The notes: generated by a model from the letters alone, not told the origin. DNA of 64,000 nt from Bombyx mori (GCF_030269925.1 NC_085116.1:3162001-3226000); one strand, 5' to 3'; shown: positions 49,101 through 56,437, counted from the first letter of the stretch. Made by a program: numbers and translations.

Positions 49101-50468
49101 TTAAAATGTAAATAGAATCTAAACTGGTGTGACCATTTTTTGAAAATCGATTTATTTATCGATTAATCCCGTGATCTTTATATGGCACTCTTATCACTAT
49201 AATTTATTATTATGTTTTTTTTTTTGTTTCTTTACATAAATATATATTTTTTTCTTTTTATTTTCTTTCTTTATAGAAAAAAATCACGAAAGTATAGCAC
49301 GAGCTCAGAAGACACGAGTAGTAGCTCCGATTAGTGAAGTGAACTGTGCTAGTGTGAAGTGTATCTAGTATTTAAGATTTACATGTATTGTTCTCGACAT
49401 AAGGTCTATTTTCGTGTAATATAATATTATAGTTTGAAAAATATTGTTTCTGTCACAAAATGGTTCTATGCCTGAATTAATTAACCGTAGAGGCTGCTCT
49501 CTTTAGCGGAGGTTTGTTTTTCATAACGATGTGTGGATTTTTACTAACAAGGGTGTGCTACTAAGTATTTTAAGCGGACGAAACAAAAATTAACACGAGA
49601 ATGAAAACGATAGGTATATAGTGTTTCATTAAAAATAAACAGCGTGTCTGTTATTTCGTACATATTGATTTTTTTAACATTAACTCTGAATGGATCCATA
49701 CACAGACTGGCTAATAATTATTTAAACAAAATTAATAAAAAAAATCCAAATTGGTTTTGTTGTTGTCTAGATTAGCGTGCTCAAACTCACGTAGTATAAG
49801 ATTTAACGTTTTCATTACGCGGGTAGTTTATTTGGGATTATTTAAACAAGCGCGTGTCATTAAGAGCGCGATATTGATTAATAAATATTGATTTATTTTT
49901 TTCCTCCGTAGCGCACCCGTTGTAGACCTAACTTACTCGTCCAACAAATATAAATACAGGAGAAGGTGATACATAAATAGCGAAAACGCCGAATGGAAAA
50001 CGTCTTATGTAGAGGACACTACTGGCGTGTTTGTTTTCACATTATTAAAGATTGTAAATTTTATTTTGTTTTTCATTTTTTATTTGTTTATCGCTGCATG
50101 GTAGAAAAGCTGATGCCCCGTGTAGATATGTGAATAAAGATTAGTTTTGCGAAGGTAAGTCTTATTAGTTTTAACTTATCAAACACCATTTCATTTGACG
50201 TAATCACTTAACTTTACATTTGAATGCAACTGAAAACACTTTTAATTAGACCTTCATTCAGCTTAACTTGCCTTTAGTATCATATCTGATATGTTACATT
50301 CACTGTTAACATTTCATGTTTAATTACATACTAACTTTACTAACCACTAACAGCGCTAGAAAACGTCCAATCCCGTACCGGAGGCCGACGCCTTCGACGC
50401 CTTCCACCACCAGCCACAGCAGCAGGTCTTCGCAGAGGAGTTGGTCTCAATCCCCGGTGCCAGAATAA
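25144..50468 (+). CDS. Srrm2: SRRM2/SRm300-type splicing scaffold (Cwc21 domain plus RS region)
   Basis: Ten exons join in frame: 25144-25382, 28370-28477, 37823-38029, 38556-38615, 40638-40764, 42847-42896, 43159-45396, 46066-46158, 47144-47260 and 50354-50468 (TAA), giving 1117 residues. The start [20 protein letters not shown] is nearly identical to human SRRM2. Next come the cwf21 segment (REILDHERKRKIEVKCAELE through DEIAARIAAFRAKI) and the conserved ARLRDAFGIS...VEGSSLDPERRAKE motif. A long disordered Lys/Arg/Ser region is mostly in the 2.2-kb exon 7, with charged KERE/RDK repeats and ESSPxVKK repeats. The conserved C terminus has GSPSFLDRRRIT and SARKRPIPYRRPTP. The N terminus sits in the spliceosome core near Prp8 at the 5' exon; RS repeats favour nuclear-speckle localisation. 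Introns are full of transposons (intron 2 is 9.3 kb). An AATAAA lies 30 bases after the stop. Confidence 0.93.
26169..26276. repeat. Tandem 54-bp duplication
   Basis: Two adjacent units of about 54 bp ('ttgcctcaattgatcaaaccc' to 'ggccatgcagtcaggga') differ by two or three bases. On the minus strand a frame at 26162-26440 reads through both as an 18-residue repeat (VPDCMAKDHGFDQLRQ). The frame length is a multiple of three, but nothing else supports a real gene. It lies in SRRM2 intron 1. Confidence 0.65.
26708..26947 (-). mobile_element. Jockey-type LINE reverse-transcriptase fragment
   Basis: The minus-strand frame contains NCPTEILSG, SESIKYEDMHWDCKLSGKAH and LYWLLDRKSKLSLEN. These correspond to the conserved region downstream of the reverse-transcriptase catalytic core in Jockey-clade elements, where 'KYLG' and 'LLGRKSKLSLENKL' types are usual. 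The ORF ends at a stop right after this motif, so the copy is broken. It lies in SRRM2 intron 1. Confidence 0.7.
27885..28095. other. GC-rich segment in SRRM2 intron 1
   Basis: A stretch markedly richer in G and C than its surroundings ('cccgccgggaccgtatc', 'gggcaatggcccctgcgcc', 'gcgggcgacagccacccc') lies 275 bp before exon 2. No reading frame or known repeat was recognised; it may be an eroded transposon or a transcribed regulatory segment. Confidence 0.3.
29160..29455 (-). mobile_element. Old family C fragment followed by a truncated Bm1
   Basis: 29160-29290 resembles family C but is heavily mutated ('ggcctgccggatagtgagtgg', 'agccaagtcgctg'). 29308-29455 is an antisense Bm1 3' end ('gggtggacgagctcacagccc' to 'ctcagtatagttacaag'). 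Both are in SRRM2 intron 2. Confidence 0.6.
30075..30326 (+). mobile_element. MITE family K, copy 1
   Basis: The 252-bp element begins TCGACGCTTGAAAGGCAAAC and ends with the near-exact reverse complement; similarity of the two ends covers about 35 bp including 'ctaagcgacaat'. TA dinucleotides flank both sides (30073-30074 and 30327-30328). A second copy, inverted, is at 38663-38904. No coding region. The TA duplication fits Tc1/mariner-type transposition, but the superfamily is unproven. Confidence 0.78.
30418..30812 (+). mobile_element. Bm1 SINE, 5' end eroded
   Basis: The head is partly lost, beginning near 'tgttgcatcggtgttcgaatccc' (B box present, A box absent). The body and 3' end are present with many substitutions, finishing at 'gtccgtccacacacg' and an A-rich tail. 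It is older than the 10129 copy. Confidence 0.75.
30830..31520. other. SRRM2 intron DNA, nothing recognised
   Basis: Apart from a slightly GC-rich stretch at 30860-31060, no exon, repeat or conserved frame was recognised here. Confidence 0.35.
31530..31893. mobile_element. Family B fragment followed by a truncated Bm1
   Basis: 31530-31592 carries 'aggtgagctcactgtgctcaaac' and 'acacgggccctagcaa', a short family B piece. A sense Bm1 runs from about 31650 ('ctggtggtaggacctcttgtg') to the A tail at 31893 and is well preserved. The pairing resembles the one at 20568-20890. Confidence 0.68.
32826..32962 (+). repeat. Family B LINE-tail fragment
   Basis: In the sense orientation: 'ccactgagtttctcgccggatcttctcagtgggtcg', 'gtggtagattctgcgaagcac', 'gtcagctcacctac'. 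It is 5'-truncated relative to the 6873 copy. Confidence 0.62.
33000..34390. other. SRRM2 intron 2 DNA, nothing recognised
   Basis: AT-rich with small overlapping frames only. No exon with splice sites fitting the SRRM2 phase and no repeat present elsewhere in the window were noticed. Confidence 0.35.
34397..35486. repeat. 1.1-kb fold-back (large inverted repeat)
   Basis: The left arm (about 34397-34745) and right arm (about 35006-35486) are inverted copies. Common landmarks include 'aatacgtgaagcaaaa', 'gagtatgaaattt', 'cacacttatagagaatata', 'tcaaattgagaatagattaaa' and 'attgtttgtctttattaata'. The right arm is lengthened by a LINE tail inserted at 35350-35473. The spacer is about 260 bp. Both arms can be read as a short related peptide stretch (EYEISHTYREYKEE on one, EYEIFHTYREYREE on the other), so the arm may derive from the edge of a coding region of a transposon. 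Confidence 0.72.
35350..35473 (-). mobile_element. LINE 3' tail with ATC microsatellite and 11-bp target duplication
   Basis: An ATC run (about 8 units) is followed by 'aacagcccacagtcgtccac' and 'ggacataggcctctccc', the reverse of the LINE end seen in sense at 19186-19325. The sequence CTTCACGTATT lies on both sides (35339-35349 and 35474-35484), the target duplication. The microsatellite is therefore the tail of the retroelement, not an independent repeat. Confidence 0.75.
36436..36556 (-). repeat. Family C short retroelement tail
   Basis: T-rich left edge, then 'ccttgtaggcagacgagcat', 'cacctgatggtgagtggtt', 'gtcgcccatggacgtcagc' and 'agccaagccgctgccta'. It is 5'-truncated at about 120 bp like the other copies. 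Confidence 0.65.
36935..37294 (+). CDS. Uncharacterised 119-residue ORF in a GC-rich island of SRRM2 intron 2
   Basis: The ORF starts MHRGRGSRRELNNRVVFERL and contains a Pro-rich AIPIPPPHQGPSH segment and a cysteine cluster SSCCCRCNCSTS. I do not recognise it. It begins in a 600-bp island (36690-37290) that is much richer in G, C and CpG than the rest of the intron. This is the kind of composition found at promoters or long coding exons. Two donor-like sites lie in or after it (CAG|GTCTGT at about 37232 and AAG|GTGTGC at 37286), so it may be one exon of a nested gene or of an alternative SRRM2 transcript. Its splice phase relative to SRRM2 is untested. Real coding is possible but not shown. 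Confidence 0.35.
   Translation: MHRGRGSRRELNNRVVFERLWRGTFQAVLAGPHRRPRASSHDPNQELVPAIPIPPPHQGPSHLADSLEPALRTIIEGIRSSCCCRCNCSTSRRNFNDNFQVCLSNDDERKSMRSVIRCA
38139..38285 (+). repeat. Family B LINE-tail fragment
   Basis: Begins 'cccgctgagtttctcgccgg' and carries 'cttctcagagagtcgcgattcc', 'gtagattcattcgcgaag' and 'cctgtcttggtgaaactggaaagg'. A close relative with the same extra 3' part is at 46755-46970, so these two form a subfamily distinct from the 45729 copy. It lies 110 bp after SRRM2 exon 3. Confidence 0.6.
38663..38904 (-). mobile_element. MITE family K, copy 2
   Basis: 242 bp, inverted relative to the copy at 30075 and flanked by TA on both sides (38661-38662 and 38905-38906). The inner sequence next to the right end ('ctactgtaaagttcacgcat') corresponds to the inner left end of copy 1. 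It begins 47 bp after SRRM2 exon 4. Confidence 0.78.
39000..40637. other. SRRM2 intron 4, repeat-derived but unresolved
   Basis: There are several repeat-like stretches without clear borders. 'gacagggtattggttgtgcc' to 'aagccacggtaac' at 39390-39455 recalls family C. Inverted copies of 'taaagctattgcatagc' (40042-40058) and 'aagctatgcaatagctt' (40395-40411) lie 340 bp apart. 'atcgtgttataagaagg' recurs at 40515 and 40580. The 40170-40400 part is GC-rich. Open frames at 39409 and 39546 show no family similarity. Confidence 0.4.
41030..41230. other. GC-rich stretch in SRRM2 intron 5
   Basis: 'cgcctcccgcgacacgacccc', 'cgcgtccggcgcccggggctcc' and 'gctagcgccgcaccgctacg' stand out from the AT-rich intron. 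No exon fitting the SRRM2 phase was found. It may be transposon-derived. Confidence 0.3.
41333..41511 (+). mobile_element. MITE family D, copy 2
   Basis: Best-preserved long-armed copy: GTGTGCTTAGTGCGAGTTTT at the left and its reverse complement at the right, with arms of about 45 bp. A central segment contains 'gatcgtttgcctgcgtttgccgc' and 'ggcgctgttccaactgcata'. It lies in SRRM2 intron 5. Confidence 0.78.
45535..45985 (+). repeat. Old Bm1 remnant split by family B
   Basis: 45535-45728 follows the Bm1 body with heavy divergence ('aataacatcgtataaaaaca', 'gagcccgcacgagtagatacc', 'aagcagtcacgcaatcccg'). It continues at 45958 ('ataggcttcggtaaccactta') after the family B insertion. It lies in SRRM2 intron 7. 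Confidence 0.6.
45729..45957 (-). mobile_element. Family B LINE tail with 10-bp target duplication
   Basis: A 229-bp insert begins with eight T residues (the reverse of a poly-A tail) and is flanked by the perfect direct repeat TATAGGCTTC (45719-45728 and 45958-45967). It carries the family B core ('gtaggtgagctcacggggct', 'caagagccgtgcttcgcaga', 'gatccggcgagaaactcagtg'). The poly-T edge and target duplication show that family B is a poly-A non-LTR retroelement inserted here in the minus direction. Confidence 0.8.
46684..47040 (+). mobile_element. MITE family D, copy 3, interrupted by family B
   Basis: The left part ('gtgtgcttagtgc' at 46684 and 'aggctgttccaactccatac' near 46725) and right part ('ttgagttaacttttacgcg' to 'cgcaccaagcat' near 47036) belong to family D. 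Between them, 46755-46970 is a sense family B copy ('ctgatttcctcgccggatc', 'ttggtgaaactggaaagg') with a short A-containing end. It is in SRRM2 intron 8, 100 bp before exon 9. Confidence 0.6.
47365..47565 (+). repeat. Interspersed repeat family G, short copy
   Basis: It starts 'ctagctgacccgacagacttcg' and ends with 'ccaaatcggtccagcggttc' and a TA run, like the longer element at 21003-21502. It abuts the Helitron at 47568. Confidence 0.5.
47568..48004 (-). mobile_element. Non-autonomous Helitron (family E)
   Basis: On the minus strand it begins TCTATACTAATATTATAAAG and ends 'gtggaccgctag' followed by a host T. It is 437 bp and colinear with the copy at 9476-9905. A potential stem (AGCGG/CCGCT) precedes the CTAG end. 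It is in SRRM2 intron 9. Confidence 0.75.
48010..49276. other. SRRM2 intron 9 DNA, nothing recognised
   Basis: AT-rich intron sequence with no repeat family found elsewhere in the window and no exon-like stretch before the alternative exon at 49277. Confidence 0.35.
49277..49334 (+). CDS. Srrm2: Possible alternative terminal exon of SRRM2 (A)
   Basis: After an acceptor with a long pyrimidine tract (tttctttatag), the frame set by exon 9 continues as KKSRKYSTSSEDTSSSSD and stops at TAG (49332-49334). Phase matches exactly (two bases AG carried over from exon 9). The serine-rich, acidic ending fits the style of the protein. An AATAAA lies about 300 bp downstream (near 49634). Using it would remove the conserved SARKRPIPYRRPTP ending coded by exon 10. 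Confidence 0.6.
49912..49969 (+). CDS. Srrm2: Possible alternative SRRM2 exon (B), cassette or terminal
   Basis: Acceptor cctccgtag is followed in the exon 9 phase by SAPVVDLTYSSNKYKYRR. A donor AG|GTGATA at 49965/49966 would give a 54-bp cassette exon that preserves phase into exon 10. Without that donor use, the frame stops at TGA 49967-49969, and an AATAAA at 50133-50138 could serve as a poly-A signal. The near-consensus splice sites and exact phase make chance less likely, but RNA evidence is needed. Confidence 0.5.
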
Positions 50469-50497
50469 TGACGATACGTTTTAAAAAGAAAACTTTC

Positions 50498-50503
50498 AAT
50501 AAA
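50498..50503 (+). promoter_or_regulatory. Poly-A signal AATAAA of SRRM2
   Basis: A canonical hexamer 30 bases after the SRRM2 stop codon. If used, the 3' untranslated region of the exon 10 isoform would be very short, perhaps 50 bases. Confidence 0.55.
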
Positions 50504-50504
50504 A

Positions 50505-51992
50505 ATAGACAAGCGGCCCTATAGGTATTTTAGAGAATGCTAGTCTGAAAATACGAAACATTCCCAAATGGTTATTTAAAATTTAAATTAATTAATTTAT
50601 ATTGTTACACCAAAAGTTGAAACACAATAAGGGCAAGTATGAGAGGTGAATATAAAAAGTATATGTTTATGAAATTTTGGTAAAAATATCTAGTCACAAA
50701 TGCAAAGACGCGTTTTAACTGCTATCTACGTTTACTGAAAATATTACAATGCTATCTAATACTTTTTTTTAAAAGTACCTAACAGTAATTAACTGTTTGT
50801 GAAAATTGCATCGAAACTAGTAGCAATGTAGCAATTAATACTTCATGAATTAATACTAGGAAGAGAGGGTTCATAGTGTAAAATATACCTTTAACTCAGA
50901 CAATAGCACTAATATCGGTTATTAATGAATCTGCATCATTTTGATATTTGACAACTACCCGTTCAAAAAGATTTGAAATATTGACTTACTCATTTCTGAA
51001 CGGATTTTAAATGTCTTTGTAGCTACCTACCTACCTACATGTTGATTACCGAATAACAACAACTCTTTGATTGATATGACAAGATTAAGTCCGCATCCCC
51101 ATTTACTTTATTTAAAGTCGAAGATGATAAATTGGAAATAATTTGAAGAAACTTAGGGATCACCTGGTTGAGAAAAGCGTGAGCTTCAAATATATAATTA
51201 ATTTAAGAATTTTTAAGCACCATCTTGATATTATATTATTATTTTGTTGGAAATAATTTTAGTCAAATACTTACTACTAATAACATTCCCTATTTTTTGA
51301 TCTCTCAAATTCATGCTTTTTAATTTGTTGTGATCTTTGTTGGTAATATTATACATTTTTATTTTTAAGTATTTACCAAAAATATACTCTAATCTAGTCT
51401 GTTTTAGTGCAATATATTTATTGACAGCTATACATACCTAATTTAAAATTGTTTAGTCAGTAAGATCTAGTCGGTTACATTATAAGAACAATAATTTATT
51501 ATTAGTTATAAGGTATTTAGGCAATAGAAACAAAATGAGCAATACATATGCATTCAATAATACTCATAATATAATTATTAAAATGTTTATTTTATAATAT
51601 AATTTACATAATTAAATGCACAGAGCATGAATTGACAAAGTCATGTTATTGAAGTAGGCTTTTAAAAAAATACAGGCTGATTGTAAAATACCACAAACCT
51701 GAAAATGAAGAAATTCTGTTGTGAAAATAAATTATTCAAACAATTTGTTCTAAACAACCTTGTTTCGTTATAAACATCCAGTTCTTGATGAATACAAGTT
51801 ACTTATTTTTACATTCAACAGCATATTACACAATTCACTTAGAAATACATATTTCATTCAATAAAGCGAAATTGGATAAAGACTACATACAATTAGTTGG
51901 TCCTGATATAAAAATGTCTTTTGACTTATTATAATCACAGTAAGGTTTAAAACATCATCCACCACCATGAAAAACAAAGTTGATATTAAAGT
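50505..51992. other. Intergenic DNA between convergent SRRM2 and PXMP2
   Basis: AT-rich sequence with no repeat family recognised. It must contain the 3' ends of both genes. Confidence 0.45.
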
Positions 51993-53669
51993 TCAATCTC
52001 CTTTCCTCTGACTCTGCTTGCGTCTTTTGCTTGCTAAGAACATTGCCCAGCCAAACCCAACAATGTTCATGAACAGAACTCTCAACTGAAAAAATAAATA
52101 CACTGAATTTTCATAATATTATTTTACGTGGTAGGCAGCGGCTTGGCTCTGCCCCTGGCATTGCTGAAGTCCATGAGCGACGGTAACCACTCACCATCAG
52201 GTGGGCCGTATGCTCGTCTGCCTACAAGGGCAAAAAAAAAAAAAAAAATGGGGAAGAAGTTAATGGTCTTCCTGTTTTTATGTGGCTTTCAGAGCTCATT
52301 GACATCACATCACCCACCACCACCACCTTGAGACATGAGGTAAATCTTAATTGCAATATAGAACAGCTGCCGCACCCTTCGTGCTGTACTATGTTACTGA
52401 TGGAGATTAATTTTATCTATTCTGTATTTAATATGAACCATAAGTAACCTATAAGTTAAATCAATTACTCACCATTGGAGGTATAAATGCTAAATTTATG
52501 ACTTGGAACAATGTAAGCCATTTCCAATTGGCTTCTAAGACTGGTAAGTACAATGCAAAAAGTTGCTTCAGAGCGGCTCTATGAGTTTTTCCTTCAAATC
52601 GAGCCAAAGAATATAGAGAAAATGCTTGCATTAATGGTGCAAAGATCAAACGTTCCAATAATAACTTTTTTGCAAGTGGGAATGATGCAGATTCTTCAGG
52701 AAACAGCCTTTCAACTGTTTCATAGAAATAGTGAGGAACTGTACCACCAAATAATAATCTGAAAATTTGGTTTCATTTTAGAAATGCATTTTATTTATTG
52801 TCTGTTGTGATTTTAGGAAACAATTTTATAAACTGTACTGCCAGATTGCATTCAATTGTATTGGATTGATTGGATTAAAATGTAAAGTATAACTTTAAAT
52901 TACTATAAATTAAAATATTACTAAATTAAAAAGTTCTCATGTTAAATGAACTATGCAAGTTGCTTGCTTGCTCATGTAGCATTACTTTGGGATAGCACTT
53001 CTCTAGTCAGTGGGATGATATAAATATTGAGAGATCAAGCAAATATTAACGTAAAAGTTACTTCAATTTAAATTAGCACTTTCTAGCCACCATTTCCTTA
53101 ATGTTGCAAGTGTTTTAATATCTATGCATGTGTTTAAATAGTTATATAGAGTTCTTCACTATTTTTCCATAATTTTGATTTATATTTTTTATCAATTCAC
53201 TTATCAATCAATATTAAAAGAATGATCAGACCATGCACTAAATTTGAAATGCATAGATTGATACAATTAAAAGTTAAAAGGTTAAAAACTGTTTCTGTTG
53301 TTCCATTTAAAATGTAAATAAAAAAGTAACTAAAGTAATATTTAACTTACCCGTAAAAACCAAATGCGAGAATAGGATCAAGTCTGATTGATTCTCCAGC
53401 CACGATCTGTGATGCTAGACTGCCAGCTGTACCCACTACGCAACTTAAAACAAAATTCCATAAATCAACAATTTACTAATTTATGAAACTATATTCTTAC
53501 GATTTCGATAGGGATCACTGAACTTTGGAACCAACTTTGAACTCTGATTTATGAATAGAGATAAAAAAATTCAAACTTACCTTGTAATAGCTTTCGTCTT
53601 AATCGGATGTAAATATAAATTCTGTAGATATGAGGCTACTAGATTCATTATCGGTTTTGACAGAGACAT
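51993..53669 (-). CDS. Pxmp2: Peroxisomal membrane protein 2 (Mpv17/PMP22 family)
   Basis: Four exons: 53581-53669 (ATG at 53667-53669), 53351-53443, 52473-52758 and 51993-52085 (TGA), all GT-AG and phase-consistent, give 186 residues (human PXMP2 195). Landmarks matching the family are YLHPIKTKAITS near the N terminus, a glycine/alanine-rich first membrane segment, FYGLLFGGTVPHYFYETVER, LLLERLIFAPLMQAFSLYSL, and ANWKWLTLFQVINLAFIPPM, with the W-x-x-W...Q-x-I-N-x-x-F-x-P signature. It ends LRVLFMNIVGFGWAMFLASK plus a basic tail KRRKQSQRKGD. The family has four membrane helices. PXMP2 forms a pore for small metabolites in the peroxisomal membrane. The basic tail is longer than in mammals. Intron 3 contains a family C insertion and a worn Bm1. 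No break seen. Confidence 0.92.
52128..52245 (+). repeat. Family C short retroelement, sense with poly-A tail
   Basis: 'gtaggcagcggcttggctctgcccctggc' to 'gctcgtctgcctacaagggc' is followed by 17 A residues, which establishes the sense direction and polyadenylated nature of family C. It lies in PXMP2 intron 3, antisense to the gene; the following 120 bp hold a decayed Bm1 body. Confidence 0.7.
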
Positions 53670-54105
53670 TGTTATTAATTATAAATTTTCAATAAAAAAA
53701 AACAATTAAAATTACATTTACCCAAAGAAATAAGTAGGCACTGACAAAAACTTAAGTAGTCTGTCGGAACGTACGTAATGTACAATAAAATTATCGTACA
53801 TATCAGTGTGTATGTATGTACGTAGTATCTTATTTTTTATTTTTTTCTGATAGCTAAGTATGTAATTATGTACATATGTATAATTATTATCTCAAATTTA
53901 TGTAGGTGTTTGTATATGTACCTACTGTTTAGTGTTTAATCTATGAATAATAATTAAAATCGTTTTTTTTGTTTCGTCTGTATGAAAAGCAAAGGAAATA
54001 AAACTTTACGGCCAAATTATTTTGCGAAAAAAGCGCAAGTCAAGTTTGTTGAAGCTGATTCGTATCGAGTAATACCGGTGTTAGCCGAAAGGTACAAAAT
54101 AGTAC
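53670..54105. promoter_or_regulatory. Upstream region of PXMP2
   Basis: AT-rich sequence directly 5' of the PXMP2 start codon on the minus strand. No core promoter motif can be asserted. A TGTATGTATGTACGTA simple run is at 53805-53825. Confidence 0.3.
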
Positions 54106-54109
54106 AAAT

Positions 54110-54320
54110 GTTTCTAATGAAATACGTGCTTAGGTAAAGTTCATGAATGCCTTCCACGGTGAAGGAAAGTCATTGTGCAATAAAAATCAAACCCGCGAAA
54201 TTATTTGCGTGATAGAGTGTCTTGTGAGCCCTGTTTATTTCTGCCAAGAAGCCATAATGCGGCGGTGGTACCTACCCGCGCGAACTCACAAGAGGTCCTA
54301 CCACCAGTAATTACGCAAAT
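54110..54320. mobile_element. Two opposed Bm1 fragments
   Basis: 54110-54250 is sense ('atgccttccacggtgaaggaa' to 'tttatttctgccaagaagcc'). 54257-54320 is antisense ('ggtggtacctacccgcgcg' to 'ccaccagtaattacgcaaat'). The head-on arrangement implies a nested insertion or a local inversion. Confidence 0.65.
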
Positions 54321-54773
54321 TATATCTTTAATATATATGATGGTTCAAACACTAAATAACGTTTATAAATCACAGTCGTCTTCTATTATTTTCAAATAAA
54401 TAAAAGAGAGCAAAGTTTCTAGCAATAAAATAATTACCACCACAGGATGTTAATTTGAAGCGCGATTTTTTATAAGTTAGCAGCTATTATCATGCATATT
54501 CAGAGTTTTTTTGTGAACTTTCAACATTCTACTATTAAACCACAAAAAATGGAAGATTTTGCAACGAATTTAATACTAATATTGAGCGTCGAAAGATTTT
54601 CCTGTTTTTTTCCCCATTCGCCTCTCAATCCCTAATCGCCCCATTTTACGGTACATCTCGTGTAGATACAATATACTGTAATACTAATGTGCTTTGTATT
54701 TTAAAATGAAAGCTTCATACATGTTCGTAGTCTGAAGTAGTTCGTAGTCGTATTAATGCAGTTATTTTTTTTG

Positions 54774-54953
54774 TTATTGCTTGGATGGGTGGACAAGCTG
54801 ACGGCCCACCTGGTGTTAAGTGGTTACCGGTGCCCATAGACATCTACAGAGTAAATGCCACCACCCATCTTGAGATATGAGTTCTAAGATCTCAGTACAA
54901 CGGCTGCCCCACAAACCGAAACGCATTCTTGCTTCACGGCAGAAATAGGCAAG
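54774..54953 (-). mobile_element. Bm1 SINE, 5'-truncated
   Basis: From 'tgcttggatgggtggacaagc' to 'cggcagaaataggcaagg', the reversed 3' half of Bm1 with a few small deletions. Confidence 0.75.
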
Positions 54954-54995
54954 GGTTCAACTTCAACAGACATTTACCAATTCTTTTGTGAATCA

Positions 54996-55164
54996 GTGTG
55001 CTTAGTGCGAGTTTTTAACGTTCTCGACAGCGTAAAAGTTAACTCAAATTTGTATGGAGTTTGAACTTTTGCCGCTAGGTGCTGCCCTGTTCCAACTGCA
55101 TACATACAAATTTGACTTAATTTTTACGCTACCTATCGAGAATATTAAAAGACTCCCACTAAGT
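54996..55164 (+). mobile_element. MITE family D, copy 4
   Basis: Left arm GTGTGCTTAGTGCGAGTTTT, right arm diverged ('ttacgctacctatcgagaata' to 'ccactaagta'). The core 'aacttttgccgctaggtgctg' matches the core of the 41333 copy. This is the most mutated right end. Confidence 0.7.
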
Positions 55165-55237
55165 AAGTATATGTATTTAATTTATAATTTATTTTAGCTT
55201 AATTTATATTAAACTAATTGTCGCCCGACGGACCTTA

Positions 55238-55350
55238 CCTTTTTTTTCCTTTGTAAGCAGACGAGCGTACGGCCCACCTGATGGTAAGTGGTTACCGTCG
55301 CCCATGGACTTCAGCAATGCCAGGAGCAGAGCCAAGCCGCTGCCTACTAA
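55238..55350 (-). repeat. Family C short retroelement tail
   Basis: Left T run, then 'cctttgtaagcagacgagcg', 'cacctgatggtaagtggtta', 'cccatggacttcagcaatgcc' and 'agccaagccgctgccta'. Confidence 0.65.
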
Positions 55351-55506
55351 CCTCAACTATAATAGTGATACATCAAACCTGTAAGTTTGAATGAAATTTC
55401 TGGTGGGTTTAAATGATGAAATTATTATAGTTAATTACAAATTTGTGCCTACCCGTCACAAATTAAATAATCGAGGACCATTATCGGACAAAGACAAAAA
55501 AATAGC

Positions 55507-55791
55507 AGTTTAAAAAACTAACAAAATACGCTTTTATAGAAAATCCAACTAAAAAATAGAAAATAAATTTTGTGGTGCTTTTCAGGATATTATCAAAATA
55601 ACCCTTCTACTCATATCTGTTCATAAAATATTTATAACTACTGATACCCTGCACCCCACGCTTTTTTTTTACAATAAAATCATTTTTTCTTACACTATTT
55701 TTAATTCAAATTTATTAAAATTTATTTTCGATTTATTAGTTGGATTTTCTATAAAAGCGTATTTTGTTAGTTTTTTTAAACTATTATTATT
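55507..55791. mobile_element. MITE with about 60-bp inverted ends
   Basis: The left arm ('aaaactaacaaaatacgctt', 'ttatagaaaatccaactaa') and right arm (its reverse complement, 55726-55785) match over about 60 bp with two or three differences. They enclose a 150-bp core containing 'aatttataactactgatacc'-type sequence and a T-rich run. It is flanked on the right by an ATT microsatellite. No second copy in the window. No coding region. Confidence 0.7.
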
Positions 55792-55799
55792 ATTATTAT

Positions 55800-56430
55800 T
55801 TTTTGTTGAATTTAATTTTTTTCAGTTTTTTTTTAAATATTGAATTGTCATCGGTATTTGATAAGTAGTTATACCAAATTTCAAAATCATGTTCAAAGAT
55901 TCCGTTACATACTAACATCGTTACATACTACATACTAACGTCTGAAGCTAATAAAAGCGTATTAAAAAGGAAATAATTTGTTGCATAAATTATTCTTAGG
56001 TCACAAAAAACATCAAATAAATTAGAATATATTTATTAATTTTCTTAAAATGTTTTAGAAACCATTAGATTATTAACAAAAGTACGGTATATTTTCTCTT
56101 TAAATATTTTACGTGCCTATAATAATAATTTAATTTAATTTATATCTATATGTACAGAGGCTCTAGTTTGTCACTAGTCCATATATACAATCACTGATGA
56201 AATATTCATATCAGAATAATGCAAAATTATCGTTAAACTGCCATTCTTTTTTGAGAATTCGTTACGATAAGCTACACCTTATTAGGTCGAAATGGCCCGC
56301 AAACTTCTCGATTGCACGTAAAAATTTTCGAACAAACCGACAACTCTGGAATAATAGGTACGTTCAAACAATCTTTGAAGTGTTCTTAGGTAGGTTAGGT
56401 TAGATATATAGGTTTCTTCACTAGTCGAAA
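55800..56430. other. AT-rich intergenic DNA, nothing recognised
   Basis: No exon, repeat family or conserved frame noticed. Confidence 0.35.
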
Positions 56431-56437
56431 GTCTTGT

